A stretch of 64,000 nucleotides of DNA from contig NZ_CALMAW010000024.1 of assembly GCF_937859915.1 (NCBI RefSeq), forward strand, positions 1 to 64,000. Reading direction: 5' to 3'. The notes under the pieces were generated by a model that ran no database searches, was not told where the DNA came from, and worked only from the letters and a program-made list of their open reading frames with translations. A program made the position numbers and the translations under genes. Position 1 is the first letter of the stretch. Each line of letters opens with the position of its first letter. Positions 8,202-15,435 of the stretch are shown here, piece after piece. Source of the stretch: an uncultured Sphingomonas sp. (GTDB taxonomy: Bacteria > Pseudomonadota > Alphaproteobacteria > Sphingomonadales > Sphingomonadaceae).

Positions 8202-10897
8202 CAATGCTCTCCTGTCTCGCCGGCGATCGCCCGCCACGCCTCGCCAACGCTCTGCCGCGCCGTATCGAGCCCGGCAAGCAGCGCCGACCAGTCCGCCATG
8301 CCGCACGCGCGAGCGATCGCCTCACGGGCCGCCGGCGCCGGCATTGCAGCACTGGGCGCCATCAGCCGCATCGTCACCAGCAGGCGCGTGAGCAGATCGT
8401 GCGCGACAAGCAGGGAAGCCGGCAGCAGCTCGGCTTCGACGAGTTGCGCAATCGCGACGCCCAACCGCGGATCGAAACCGATGCGATAGTTGAGCTGCGT
8501 GACATGGACGAGGAATTCGAGATCGACCAGCCCGCCCGGCATCAGCTTGACATCCAGAGGCCCGTTGGGGGGTTTATGCGTGGCAATGTCGGCGCGCATC
8601 TTGGCAGCGTCGGCAACCAGCTTCACGGGATCGCGATCGCTACGCAGCGTCAGAGCGACAACCGCATCCAGCGCCAGACGTGCGGCGGCCGATCCGAATA
8701 CGATACGGGCCCGTGCGAGCGCCATATGCTCCCAAGTCCAGGCATTCTCGCGCTGATAGCGCGCGAAACTGTCGACCGAGACCGCCAGCAGCCCCTGCGC
8801 GCCCGAAGGTCGCAGCCGCGTGTCGATCTCGTACAGCGGCCCCGCCGCGGTCGGCACCGACAAAGCGGCGGTGACTCGCTGCGCCAGTCGGTTGAAATAG
8901 AGCGTGGCGCCGAGCGGCTTGGCGCCATCGGACTCGGCGAGATGGTCGCCGGTGAACAGGAAGACGAGATCGAGATCGGAGGCATGGGTCAGCGCCGCGC
9001 CGCCGAAGCGGCCGAGCGCCAGGATCACCAGCTCGCCGCCAGGGATGCGGCCATGGATCGCCTCGAACGCGGCGATCGCCGCGTTCGCCAGCGCCGCGAG
9101 CGCGGCCTCGGCGATCCGCGCATAGCCGCCGGCGACATCAAGCGGGTCGCTTGCCGCCGAGACGATCTGCACGCCCTGCGCGAAGCGCAGCTCGCCGACC
9201 TCGCGCCGCACGCGATCGAGCAGCGACTGATAATCCTCGCCCTCCCCCCCGGCAAAGCCTGCCGCGAGCTGCGCAACCGATCCCGGCGGGTCAAGCGCCC
9301 GCGCATCGATCAGCGCGTCGATCAGATCGGGGCGCCGGCCAAGCATGTCGGCGAGTGTCGGCGCGAGGCTGAACACGTCACAGGCAAGCTTCGCCAGCTG
9401 CGGCCTGGCCTCGAGCAGGCGGAACAGGTTGATTGCGCTGGGCAGCTTTTCGACGACATTGTCGAACCGGTTGAGTGCCGCAGCCGGATCGGGCGCCGCG
9501 CCGAGTGCGGCAATCAAGCCCGGCAGCACGGCTTCGAGCGCATTCTGCGCCGCCGCAGACCGTAGCGACCGCACGCTTCCACCCCGCCAATGCGCGATGC
9601 GCGTCGCCGCCGCCTCGGTATCGGCGAAGCCAGCCCCCGCGAGCGCCGCCGCCAGCTCGACGTCGTCGCTCGGCAGCGTGCGATCCTCCGGTGCGTCGAG
9701 CGCGTCATAGATCGACCCGACGCGCTCGACATGCGGACGCAAGACGTCGAGCAGCGACGCCGCATCGGCACGGCCATCGAGCAGCGCGACGTTGTCGAGT
9801 GCCGCCAGATCGGCCGGCAGGCTGTGCGTCTGGCGATCCTCGACCATCTGCAACCGGTGCTCGACGGTGCGGTAGAGGCGATAGGCCGCCGCGAGTTCGG
9901 CGGCTTCGTCGGGATCGATCCGTCCCGCTTCCGCCAGGGCCGCCAGCGCATCCAGCGTCGCCGGCGCCCGCAGCAGGCGTTCGCGACCACCGTGAATCAG
10001 TTGGTGGATCTGCGCGAAAAACTCGATCTCGCGGATGGCGCCGCGGCCGCGCTTGAGATCATAGCCTGGCCCGAAGCGCTGCCCGGCCTCATAATGGCTG
10101 CGGATGCGGCGCGAAAGCGCGCGAATTTCGCCGATCGCGCCGAAATCAAGCGCGCGCCGCCAGACGAAGGGGCGGATTTCGTCGAGAAACCGCTCGCCCA
10201 GCGCGACGTCGCCCGCCGCGGCGCGCGCGCGGATGAAGGCGGCACGCTCCCACGGCAGTGCGCTCGACTCATAATAGGCGATCGCGGCCGACACGGGGAG
10301 CGCCAGAGGGGTCGCTTCGGGCGCCGGTCGCAGCCGCAGGTCGACGCGGAACACATAGCCGTCGGCGTCGATCGTCTGGAGCAGCTCGACGACCCGGCGC
10401 GCGATCCGCACCGCCGCCTCGACGGGTTCCTCGCGCGCACGCCGCGGCAGCGTGTCGGGATCGAAGATCAGGATCGGATCGATATCGGACGAATAATTCA
10501 GCTCGCGACTGCCATGTTTGCCAAGTGCCAGCGCGGCAAAACCGGCAGGCTCGGCGTCGGGCGTCCGCTCCGTGATGGCGGCACGGATCGCGGCATCGAG
10601 GGCGCGGTCTGCGAAGTCGGACAATCGCTGCGTCACCGTCTCGAGCGGCAGCACGCCGGAGAGGTCGCCGACGGCAAGCGCGAGGGCCAACCGCCGTTTT
10701 GCGCCACGAAGCGCCGATGCGACGCCGGCCTCGCCTTCGACGCGGGCGGTCGTCTTATCCCAGGCGGACCCGAGGTCGCCGGCGTCGAGCGCCATCGCCA
10801 CCGCCGTCTCGCGCCGTGCCAATCGTCGCAGATAAGGCGCGTGGGCCTGCGCCCGTGCCAATGCAGCGACCACCGCCCGATCCGGGACATTACTCAT
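8201..10897 (-). CDS. glnE: Bifunctional glutamine synthetase adenylyltransferase/adenylyl-removing enzyme
   Basis: An 898-residue two-domain nucleotidyltransferase that adenylylates glutamine synthetase when nitrogen is plentiful and removes AMP when it is scarce, responding to PII. Each half has its own catalytic signature: an N-terminal GSRELNYSSDIDPILIF segment (deadenylylation half) and a C-terminal GGAALTHASDLDLVFLF segment (adenylylation half), each giving the G-S..D-x-D metal site. Length is typical of alphaproteobacterial GlnE, slightly shorter than the 946-residue E. coli enzyme. It is the first gene of the glnE-bcp-DUF455 run. Confidence 0.95.
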   Translation of the reverse strand: MSNVPDRAVVAALARAQAHAPYLRRLARRETAVAMALDAGDLGSAWDKTTARVEGEAGVASALRGAKRRLALALAVGDLSGVLPLETVTQRLSDFADRALDAAIRAAITERTPDAEPAGFAALALGKHGSRELNYSSDIDPILIFDPDTLPRRAREEPVEAAVRIARRVVELLQTIDADGYVFRVDLRLRPAPEATPLALPVSAAIAYYESSALPWERAAFIRARAAAGDVALGERFLDEIRPFVWRRALDFGAIGEIRALSRRIRSHYEAGQRFGPGYDLKRGRGAIREIEFFAQIHQLIHGGRERLLRAPATLDALAALAEAGRIDPDEAAELAAAYRLYRTVEHRLQMVEDRQTHSLPADLAALDNVALLDGRADAASLLDVLRPHVERVGSIYDALDAPEDRTLPSDDVELAAALAGAGFADTEAAATRIAHWRGGSVRSLRSAAAQNALEAVLPGLIAALGAAPDPAAALNRFDNVVEKLPSAINLFRLLEARPQLAKLACDVFSLAPTLADMLGRRPDLIDALIDARALDPPGSVAQLAAGFAGGEGEDYQSLLDRVRREVGELRFAQGVQIVSAASDPLDVAGGYARIAEAALAALANAAIAAFEAIHGRIPGGELVILALGRFGGAALTHASDLDLVFLFTGDHLAESDGAKPLGATLYFNRLAQRVTAALSVPTAAGPLYEIDTRLRPSGAQGLLAVSVDSFARYQRENAWTWEHMALARARIVFGSAAARLALDAVVALTLRSDRDPVKLVADAAKMRADIATHKPPNGPLDVKLMPGGLVDLEFLVHVTQLNYRIGFDPRLGVAIAQLVEAELLPASLLVAHDLLTRLLVTMRLMAPSAAMPAPAAREAIARACGMADWSALLAGLDTARQSVGEAWRAIAGETGEH

Positions 10898-10962
10898 ACT
10901 AAAGAGACGTCGCCTGCGAAGATGCCACGCAACCCTCGCGCAACTTGCGGCGTTGACCCCCT

Positions 10963-11139
10963 ATGGGACAGCAGGACTGGACATCCGCGACCGATCGCCA
11001 AGCGCAGCTCAGCGGTGCGGCCAAGCTGGTCGGTACGCCGAGCGAGACAGCCGATCTGGGCACTGCGCTGCGCGGAGCATTCCGATGCGAGAAGGGCTCG
11101 ACGGCCGATTTCGACACGTTGCTCGCCAAGCTTCGCTAG
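10963..11139 (+). CDS. Small NepR-like protein (possible second anti-sigma factor)
   Basis: A 58-codon ORF starting at ATG 10963 and ending at TAG 11139. Its C-terminal half reads TADLGTALRGAF...DFDTLLAKLR. This lines up with the NepR at 13148-13315 (DVGHALRSVY...LLDLLGKLS) if two residues are deleted between the helices: an acidic residue, then G-x-A-L-R and an aromatic, and at the end L-L-x-K-L. NepR proteins bind and hold EcfG until PhyR takes them away. The ORF ends 4 bases before the end of ecfG and converges on it. A stop two codons before the ATG fixes the start within that short interval. I see no good Shine-Dalgarno sequence and no EcfG promoter ahead of it, so expression is uncertain. 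Confidence 0.5.
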   Translation: MGQQDWTSATDRQAQLSGAAKLVGTPSETADLGTALRGAFRCEKGSTADFDTLLAKLR

Positions 11140-11143
11140 GCGC

Positions 11144-11806
11144 TTAGCGCCCCGGTCCATCCCGGCTCAGATCGTCGACCTGATCCATGATCGTCTGCAA
11201 CGCCGTGGTGTTCGGATCGGTCGTGTGCGTCCGTCGTGATGGCAATTTGCCGTCCGTCAACAGAGCCTCCAGCGCGACGCGACCGCGCGCGACGCGGCTC
11301 TTGATCGTGCCGACGGCGCATCCGCAAATCTCGGCCGCCTCTTCATAGGCGAAGCCGCCCGCGCCGACGAGGATCAACGCCTCGCGCTGCGGTTGGGGGA
11401 GATGGAGCAACGCACGCTGCATGTCGCCAAGTTCGACGTGGCGATCCTGACTGGCCGGTGCAGCGAGCAGCTTGTTGGCGGTGATCTCGTCCCACTCGCC
11501 CTTGAACCGCGCGCGGCGCATCTGGCTGAGGAACAGATTGCGCAGGATGATGAAGGTCCAGGCACGCATGTTGGTCCCGGCCTGGAAACGCTGACGCGCC
11601 GCCCAGGCCTTGAGCAACGTCTCTTGCACCAGATCGTCGGCGAGGTCGCGATTGCCCGAGAGCGAGCGACCGAAAGCACGCAGATGCGGGATGACCTGCG
11701 CCAACTGCGTCTTGAATTCATTGTCGGGCAGCGGCGTGTGGACGTAGGGAACTTCCTCGCCTGCCTCGTCAGCGCCTTCCACATCCTGCGGAACGTCGGT
11801 CGTCAT
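11144..11806 (-). CDS. ecfG: ECF-type general stress response sigma factor EcfG
   Basis: A 220-residue ECF sigma factor. Region 2 runs from about residue 40 with GNRDLADDLVQETLLKAW and the -10-contacting NMRAWTFIILRNLFLSQMRR. Region 4 contains LPQPQREALILVGAGGFAYEEAA, then CAVGTIKSRVARGR as the -35-binding helix. EcfG directs the alphaproteobacterial GSR from promoters of the form GGAAC-N16/17-CGTT, several of which occur in this locus. A strong GGGGGAC ribosome site lies just before the ATG. It follows a 45-residue membrane protein gene that has an EcfG promoter, so sigma and small gene are probably one autoregulated unit. The tail beyond region 4 (about residues 180-220) is unusually long and polar. 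Confidence 0.92.
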   Translation of the reverse strand: MTTDVPQDVEGADEAGEEVPYVHTPLPDNEFKTQLAQVIPHLRAFGRSLSGNRDLADDLVQETLLKAWAARQRFQAGTNMRAWTFIILRNLFLSQMRRARFKGEWDEITANKLLAAPASQDRHVELGDMQRALLHLPQPQREALILVGAGGFAYEEAAEICGCAVGTIKSRVARGRVALEALLTDGKLPSRRTHTTDPNTTALQTIMDQVDDLSRDGPGR

Positions 11807-11915
11807 CAGTCCCCCAGGGCTCCCTTGGCAGCGATCCTACCCTTGCCGCGCAAAGATAGGCGCCCGCTCGCCCCAACACCAGAGGCGAGGTCGTCATTGA
11901 TCGTAAGCGATTAGG

Positions 11916-12053
11916 CTAACGGTTGATAAACAACAGGATAGCGAAGATCACGATGATCGCCGCCAGCGAGATGCCGAGCACGTAGCGGACCGTATTGGTC
12001 TTCTGTCCGCCCCGAGCCTCGGTAGCGGACAGATGGGTCTGCTTATCGTCCAT
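11916..12053 (-). CDS. 45-residue single-pass membrane protein in the ecfG unit
   Basis: The ORF runs from ATG at 12053 to TAG at 11916. A polar N-terminus (MDDKQTHLSATEARGG) leads into a 20-residue hydrophobic helix (VLGISLAAIIVIFAILLF) ending with INR, so a small inner-membrane protein with its N-terminus probably in the cytoplasm. A GGGAGAG ribosome site stands about 7 bases before the ATG, and a perfect EcfG promoter ends 30 bases before it. ecfG follows after 109 bases. The context implies stress induction; the function is unknown. Confidence 0.7.
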   Translation of the reverse strand: MDDKQTHLSATEARGGQKTNTVRYVLGISLAAIIVIFAILLFINR

Positions 12054-12082
12054 CGACGCTCTCCCGATCGTTTCGACATGCT

Positions 12083-12108
12083 AACGTCGGGCCGGGCGCC
12101 GCGGTTCC
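12083..12108 (-). promoter_or_regulatory. EcfG-type promoter for the small membrane protein and ecfG
   Basis: On the minus strand GGAAC (12108-12104), a 17-base spacer and CGTT (12086-12083) match the alphaproteobacterial EcfG consensus exactly. It begins three bases after the phyR stop and would start transcription near 12076, giving a leader of about 23 bases for the 45-residue gene. This implies positive autoregulation of ecfG. Confidence 0.8.
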
Positions 12109-12110
12109 GT

Positions 12111-12908
12111 TCAGGCGGGAACCGTCGACGTGTCGAAGAACAGCGCCTGTGCGATCGCGGCTTTGACGGTCGATCGCTGGAACGGCTTGGTGATCAGGAA
12201 GGTCGGCTCGGGCCGCTCGCCGGTGAGCAATCGCTCGGGGAAGGCGGTGATGAAGATCACGGGCACTTCGAATTGGGCCAGGATGTCCTTGACCGCGTCG
12301 ATGCCCGAACTGTCGTCGGCCAACTGGATGTCGGCAAGCACGAGACCGGGGCGACGCGCCATCGCCTGCGCGACCGCCTCGTCGCGGGTCACCGCAACGC
12401 CGGTGACGCCATGGCCGAGATCACGCACGATCGTCTCGAGATCCATGGCGATGATCGGCTCGTCCTCGATGATCAGCACGTCGGCATGGGTCTGGCGCTC
12501 GATCTCGGACAAGGCATCGGCGACCAGCGTGTCGACCTCGTCGGTATCGACGCCGATCAGATAGGCGGCATCCTCGCTGGTGAAGCCTTCCATCGCGGTC
12601 AGCAGCAGCGCCTGGCGCGAGCGCGGGGTGATGCGGGCAAGGCGCGCCTGCGCGATCACCTCGGGTTGGGCATTGTCCTGCCCGCCATCGACGCCGGTCT
12701 CGACATTGGCGGACGACCAGATCGCCTGGAAGGTGCGATAAAGGCCAAGCCGCGGATCGACATCACGCGGAAAATCTTCCGGCGCCGCAACGATCGCCTC
12801 GAGCGTCGCGCGGACATAAGCATCGCCCTGTTTCTGGGTGCCGGTCAGCGCGCGCGCATAGCGCCGTACGAACGGAAGATGCGGCGCAAGATCTTGTCCA
12901 AGCGACAT
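12111..12908 (-). CDS. phyR: General stress response anti-anti-sigma factor PhyR
   Basis: A 265-residue response regulator with an inverted layout: an EcfG-like domain (about residues 1-135) followed by a receiver domain (about 142-262). The receiver has the acidic pocket in IIEDEPI, the phospho-acceptor D193 in LADIQL, the conserved T in FITAFPE and K in ITKPF. When phosphorylated, the sigma-like part binds NepR and frees EcfG. ATG at 12908 is chosen; the longer frame upstream runs into the promoter region of the divergent nepR. Neighbours are ecfG downstream and nepR-phyP divergent, the classic GSR locus. Confidence 0.95.
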   Translation of the reverse strand: MSLGQDLAPHLPFVRRYARALTGTQKQGDAYVRATLEAIVAAPEDFPRDVDPRLGLYRTFQAIWSSANVETGVDGGQDNAQPEVIAQARLARITPRSRQALLLTAMEGFTSEDAAYLIGVDTDEVDTLVADALSEIERQTHADVLIIEDEPIIAMDLETIVRDLGHGVTGVAVTRDEAVAQAMARRPGLVLADIQLADDSSGIDAVKDILAQFEVPVIFITAFPERLLTGERPEPTFLITKPFQRSTVKAAIAQALFFDTSTVPA

Positions 12909-13021
12909 AAATATTTCCCAACTCCAATGCGGGGCACCTAATGGCCCAGCGCCGGATCCGCATTTGCAATGCGCCCCGCCCCTGCGATGACCGCCCCACA
13001 GCCTAAGGTTCATCAGGGGGT

Positions 13022-13045
13022 GGAACCAACGTGCGACTTTTTTGT
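13022..13045 (+). promoter_or_regulatory. EcfG-type promoter for nepR-phyP
   Basis: GGAAC at 13022-13026, then 16 bases and TGTT (13043-13046), or 17 bases to GTT. This fits GGAAC-N16-CGTT except for T in place of C. It lies in the phyR/nepR divergent gap, about 100 bases before the nepR start, and would let EcfG drive its own anti-sigma factor and PhyP as negative feedback. Confidence 0.6.
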
Positions 13046-13147
13046 TTCCACGGCCACGCGAGGATTTTATCGCGGTATCTCTGCTGACCGTCTACACAGC
13101 CTGGGAAGGGCGTGTGGCGTGCGGCCGGCGACTGGGGACGGGGCACG

Positions 13148-13315
13148 TTGGCGTTGAGCGACGAAAAGAAGACCAAGCGTAAGACCGGGGGCAAGCCATC
13201 CAGCGACGGCACCGCCGACCGCGACGTTGGCCATGCGCTTCGATCGGTCTATTCCAAGACCGTGAGCGAGGATGTCCCCTCTGAGCTGCTGGACCTTCTA
13301 GGCAAGCTTAGCTGA
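13148..13315 (+). CDS. nepR: Anti-sigma factor NepR
   Basis: A 55-residue helical protein with a lysine-rich start (SDEKKTKRK) and the NepR core DVGHALRSVY...VPSELLDLLGKL made of two helices. NepR holds EcfG inactive until phosphorylated PhyR sequesters it. The start is probably TTG at 13148 or TTG at 13154, since a GGGGACGGGG ribosome site lies at 13134-13143; a GTG at 13112 is a less likely alternative. It is divergent from phyR and 5 bases ahead of phyP, so the two are co-transcribed. Confidence 0.85.
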   Translation: MALSDEKKTKRKTGGKPSSDGTADRDVGHALRSVYSKTVSEDVPSELLDLLGKLS

Positions 13316-13320
13316 CGGGC

Positions 13321-14907
13321 GTGCCCGCCGCCGCGCCATCGGAATCCATGTCGCAGCCTTCGTCCATGCTTCGTGCGTTCGCGCGGCTGTCGACCAGCCT
13401 GAAAATTCTCATCGTGCTGTCGCTGGCCTTGCTGCCGCTGGGCATCATCGCGTCACTCGCCTCGATCGAGACAGCAAAGGCCAATCGCACGAATCGCGAG
13501 GCGGCCGCGCGCCTGCTCGCGAACGACAGCGCCGAACGTTTCAACCTTTATATCGACCATGTCGCTGGGCTCCTCCATGCCGCCCAGCGGAACGGCCCAG
13601 CCGGCTGCCGCCGTGCGATCACCGCGCTGGACGCACCGGGCGCGGCCGTCGCGATCTTCAACGCTGGCGGCAAGCTGATCTGCTCGAGCCGCCCGCTGGT
13701 CGCGACCTCGCCGATGCTGGCGGCCGGCCCCGCCCCGATCGCAACGATCGATGGCGAGGATCAGGCGGTTCGCCTGATCGCGAGCGCCGGCGACGTGCCC
13801 GGCTGGGCGTTCGCCGTGCTACCCAAGGCGCTGTTGGCCCGCTCGCTGCATCCCAATGCGCTCGACGGCAGCTATGCGCTCCGGCTCGACGACCAGAGCG
13901 GCCAGACGCTGAGCCTCGCCACGATCGAGAGCGTCCCGCTCGGCCGCAGCGTGTTGGCCAGTTTCCCGATCGCCGGCGGCCAGCTGCGGCTGACGATGAC
14001 GATCGCGACCCCGCCGCTCAGTGCCAACGAGATCCTGCTCACGCTTCTGCCGCTGCTGATGTGGATCTCGGCCGCCGCGATCGGCTGGCTGGTCGTTGAC
14101 AGGCTGATCCTGCGCCCGCTCGACGCGATGCAGGAGGCGGTCGACCGCTACCGGCTCACCGGCCATTTCGAAACGCCGCCGCTCACCACCCCCGCCCTCG
14201 AGATCCGCACGCTGGGTCACGCCTTCCAGCGCGCCGCGCTGACGATCACGCGGCATGAGGCCGAGCTCGAGGAGGGTCTTGCCCGGCAGACCAAGCTGAC
14301 CCGCGAGGTCCATCATCGCGTCAAGAACAACCTTCAGGTCGTCGCCAGCCTGCTCAACATTCACGCGCGCGGCGCCCGCACGCCCGAGGCCGCCGACGCC
14401 TATGCCACGATCCAGCGCCGGGTCGACGCGTTGGCGCTCGTCCACCGCAGCCATTATGCCGAGCTTGAGGTCAACCAGGGCATCGCGCTGCGCCCGCTGA
14501 TCGGCGAGCTCGCCGCCAATCTGCGCCGGTCACTCCCGGGTAAGATCAAGCCGCCGGTGATCTCGCTCGCTGTCGGCCTTTTCCATGTCCAGCAGGACGC
14601 TGCGATCTCCGCTGCCTTCCTGCTCGTCGAGCTGGTCGAGACCGCAATGACGCGGCTGCCCGGCACGACGATCGCGATCACGCTAGAGGCGGTGCGCGGC
14701 CGCGGCGATCGCGCCCTGCTGACGGTCCGCTCGCCCGCGCTGGCACGCGACGCCGCCCCGGTCGACGACCGCTTCGAGCTGTTCGAGCGCGTCGTCGGCG
14801 GACTGGCCCGCCAGATTCGCGCGCCGCTCGAGCGCGACGAAGTCCGCGGGACCGCGACAATCGAGCTCACCGTATTGGACGAGGCGACGCGCGCCGGCGC
14901 CGCCTGA
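13321..14907 (+). CDS. phyP: PhyP-like HisKA_2 sensor protein with a degenerate ATPase domain
   Basis: A 528-residue membrane protein: transmembrane helices at about 28-48 and 238-260 enclose a periplasmic sensor domain, followed by a HAMP-like linker and a HisKA_2 dimerisation domain with H332 in EVHHRVKNNLQ. The remaining 170 residues should hold the HATPase domain, but the N-box asparagine is missing (ELVETAMTRL where E-x-x-x-N is expected) and I find no DxGxG G1 box or G2 box. From general knowledge, sphingomonad PhyP, encoded beside phyR, is thought to act as a PhyR phosphatase rather than a kinase. The start is GTG at 13321; ATG at 13348 is an alternative. Confidence 0.75.
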   Translation: MPAAAPSESMSQPSSMLRAFARLSTSLKILIVLSLALLPLGIIASLASIETAKANRTNREAAARLLANDSAERFNLYIDHVAGLLHAAQRNGPAGCRRAITALDAPGAAVAIFNAGGKLICSSRPLVATSPMLAAGPAPIATIDGEDQAVRLIASAGDVPGWAFAVLPKALLARSLHPNALDGSYALRLDDQSGQTLSLATIESVPLGRSVLASFPIAGGQLRLTMTIATPPLSANEILLTLLPLLMWISAAAIGWLVVDRLILRPLDAMQEAVDRYRLTGHFETPPLTTPALEIRTLGHAFQRAALTITRHEAELEEGLARQTKLTREVHHRVKNNLQVVASLLNIHARGARTPEAADAYATIQRRVDALALVHRSHYAELEVNQGIALRPLIGELAANLRRSLPGKIKPPVISLAVGLFHVQQDAAISAAFLLVELVETAMTRLPGTTIAITLEAVRGRGDRALLTVRSPALARDAAPVDDRFELFERVVGGLARQIRAPLERDEVRGTATIELTVLDEATRAGAA

Positions 14908-14991
14908 GCGCTCAGCCTCGCTTTGCAGCGGGCGCCCCGTGCCGTCGCGCCGCCCTGCTCGCCGCGCATCGCCAGAAATTTCGCCAGCGCC

Positions 14992-15016
14992 GGAACCGCT
15001 CTCGGTCTTGCCCGTT
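14992..15016 (+). promoter_or_regulatory. Canonical EcfG promoter
   Basis: GGAAC at 14992-14996, 16 bases, then CGTT at 15013-15016: an exact match to the EcfG consensus. Transcription would begin near 15022-15025, right at the foot of the first hairpin described below and about 200 bases before the next ORF. Confidence 0.75.
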
Positions 15017-15022
15017 TTATAC

Positions 15023-15120
15023 CACGGATAGCGACCTTTTGCCCCCCCGCTCTCGCTATCCATCCATACCGGGCCCGGTACCCCGTCTTCCCCCCCAGAC
15101 GGCGTTCCGGGCCCAAATTG
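15023..15120 (+). ncRNA. Candidate EcfG-controlled small RNA or structured leader with two C-rich loops
   Basis: Hairpin 1 pairs GGATAGCGA (15026-15034) with TCGCTATCC (15053-15061), 9 perfect pairs, and its 18-base loop contains seven consecutive C. Hairpin 2 pairs GGGCCCGG (15071-15078) with CCGGGCCC (15107-15114) and, inside that, CCGTCT (15083-15088) with AGACGG (15097-15102), closing on the loop TCCCCCCC. Unpaired C-runs resemble anti-Shine-Dalgarno loops of alphaproteobacterial sRNAs such as Caulobacter GsrN. No U-tract follows hairpin 2 (AAATTG does), so it may be a separate RNA processed from, or simply the leader of, the entericidin-like mRNA. Confidence 0.5.
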
Positions 15121-15153
15121 TATCCGACGAAGATCGCAGACGCGCCAAGTTGC

Positions 15154-15178
15154 GGAACCATTGTTTCGGGGGCGCATT
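15154..15178 (+). promoter_or_regulatory. Weak EcfG-like promoter before the entericidin-like gene
   Basis: GGAAC at 15154-15158, 16 bases, then CATT (15175-15178), one mismatch from CGTT. It is 48 bases before the ATG at 15226, a sensible leader length. It may be a second, weaker EcfG site. Confidence 0.35.
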
Positions 15179-15225
15179 GTCCGGACGGCGACGACGCATC
15201 ATGCTCGTCAGGTAAGGAGCTCATC

Positions 15226-15363
15226 ATGGTTCGCAAGATTTTGACCGTTGGACTGATCGCTGGCACGTTCGCAATTTCCGCCTGCAACACCGTTGCCGGC
15301 GCTGGCAAGGACGTCTCTTCGGTCGGTCACGCGACCACGAAGGCCGCCGACAGCAACAAGTAA
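15226..15363 (+). CDS. ecnB: Entericidin A/B-family small lipoprotein
   Basis: A 45-residue protein with a basic start (MVRK), a hydrophobic helix and a lipobox ending at C20 (AISAC), followed by NTVAGAGKDVSSVGHATTKA, the typical entericidin pattern. The mature peptide is a 26-residue outer-envelope lipoprotein of unclear role. ATG at 15226 has the ribosome site GGTAAGGAG. The gene lies in the GSR locus behind one perfect and one imperfect EcfG promoter, so stress control is likely. It ends in a strong terminator. Confidence 0.85.
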   Translation: MVRKILTVGLIAGTFAISACNTVAGAGKDVSSVGHATTKAADSNK

Positions 15364-15387
15364 GTCCGTCCCCGGACGAGCTAGCGA

Positions 15388-15417
15388 GGGCGCTGCCGGC
15401 AACGGCGGCGCCCTTTT
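15388..15417 (+). terminator. Rho-independent terminator after the entericidin-like gene
   Basis: GGGCGCTGCCG (15388-15398), loop GCAA, CGGCGGCGCCC (15403-15413), then TTTT. The stem is 11 pairs with one G-T wobble. It closes the plus-strand GSR unit before the oppositely oriented tatC. Confidence 0.8.
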
Positions 15418-15435
15418 CGCGTCGGATGTCGGGAC

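Larger units (their letters stand above)
14908..15225 (+). other. Intergenic region carrying EcfG promoters and a structured RNA candidate
   Basis: The 318 bases between phyP and the entericidin-like gene contain no protein gene I can support. They begin with a 10-base palindrome TGAGCGCTCA at the phyP stop. They hold a canonical EcfG promoter (14992-15016), two strong hairpins (15026-15061 and 15071-15114), a weaker EcfG-like element (15154-15178), and the ribosome site GGTAAGGAG before the lipoprotein. These are listed separately. Confidence 0.8.

Noticed and set aside
8132-11239. Two long plus-strand frames opposite glnE
   Set aside because: They are antisense shadows of the clearly conserved glnE and are arginine-rich without any domain.
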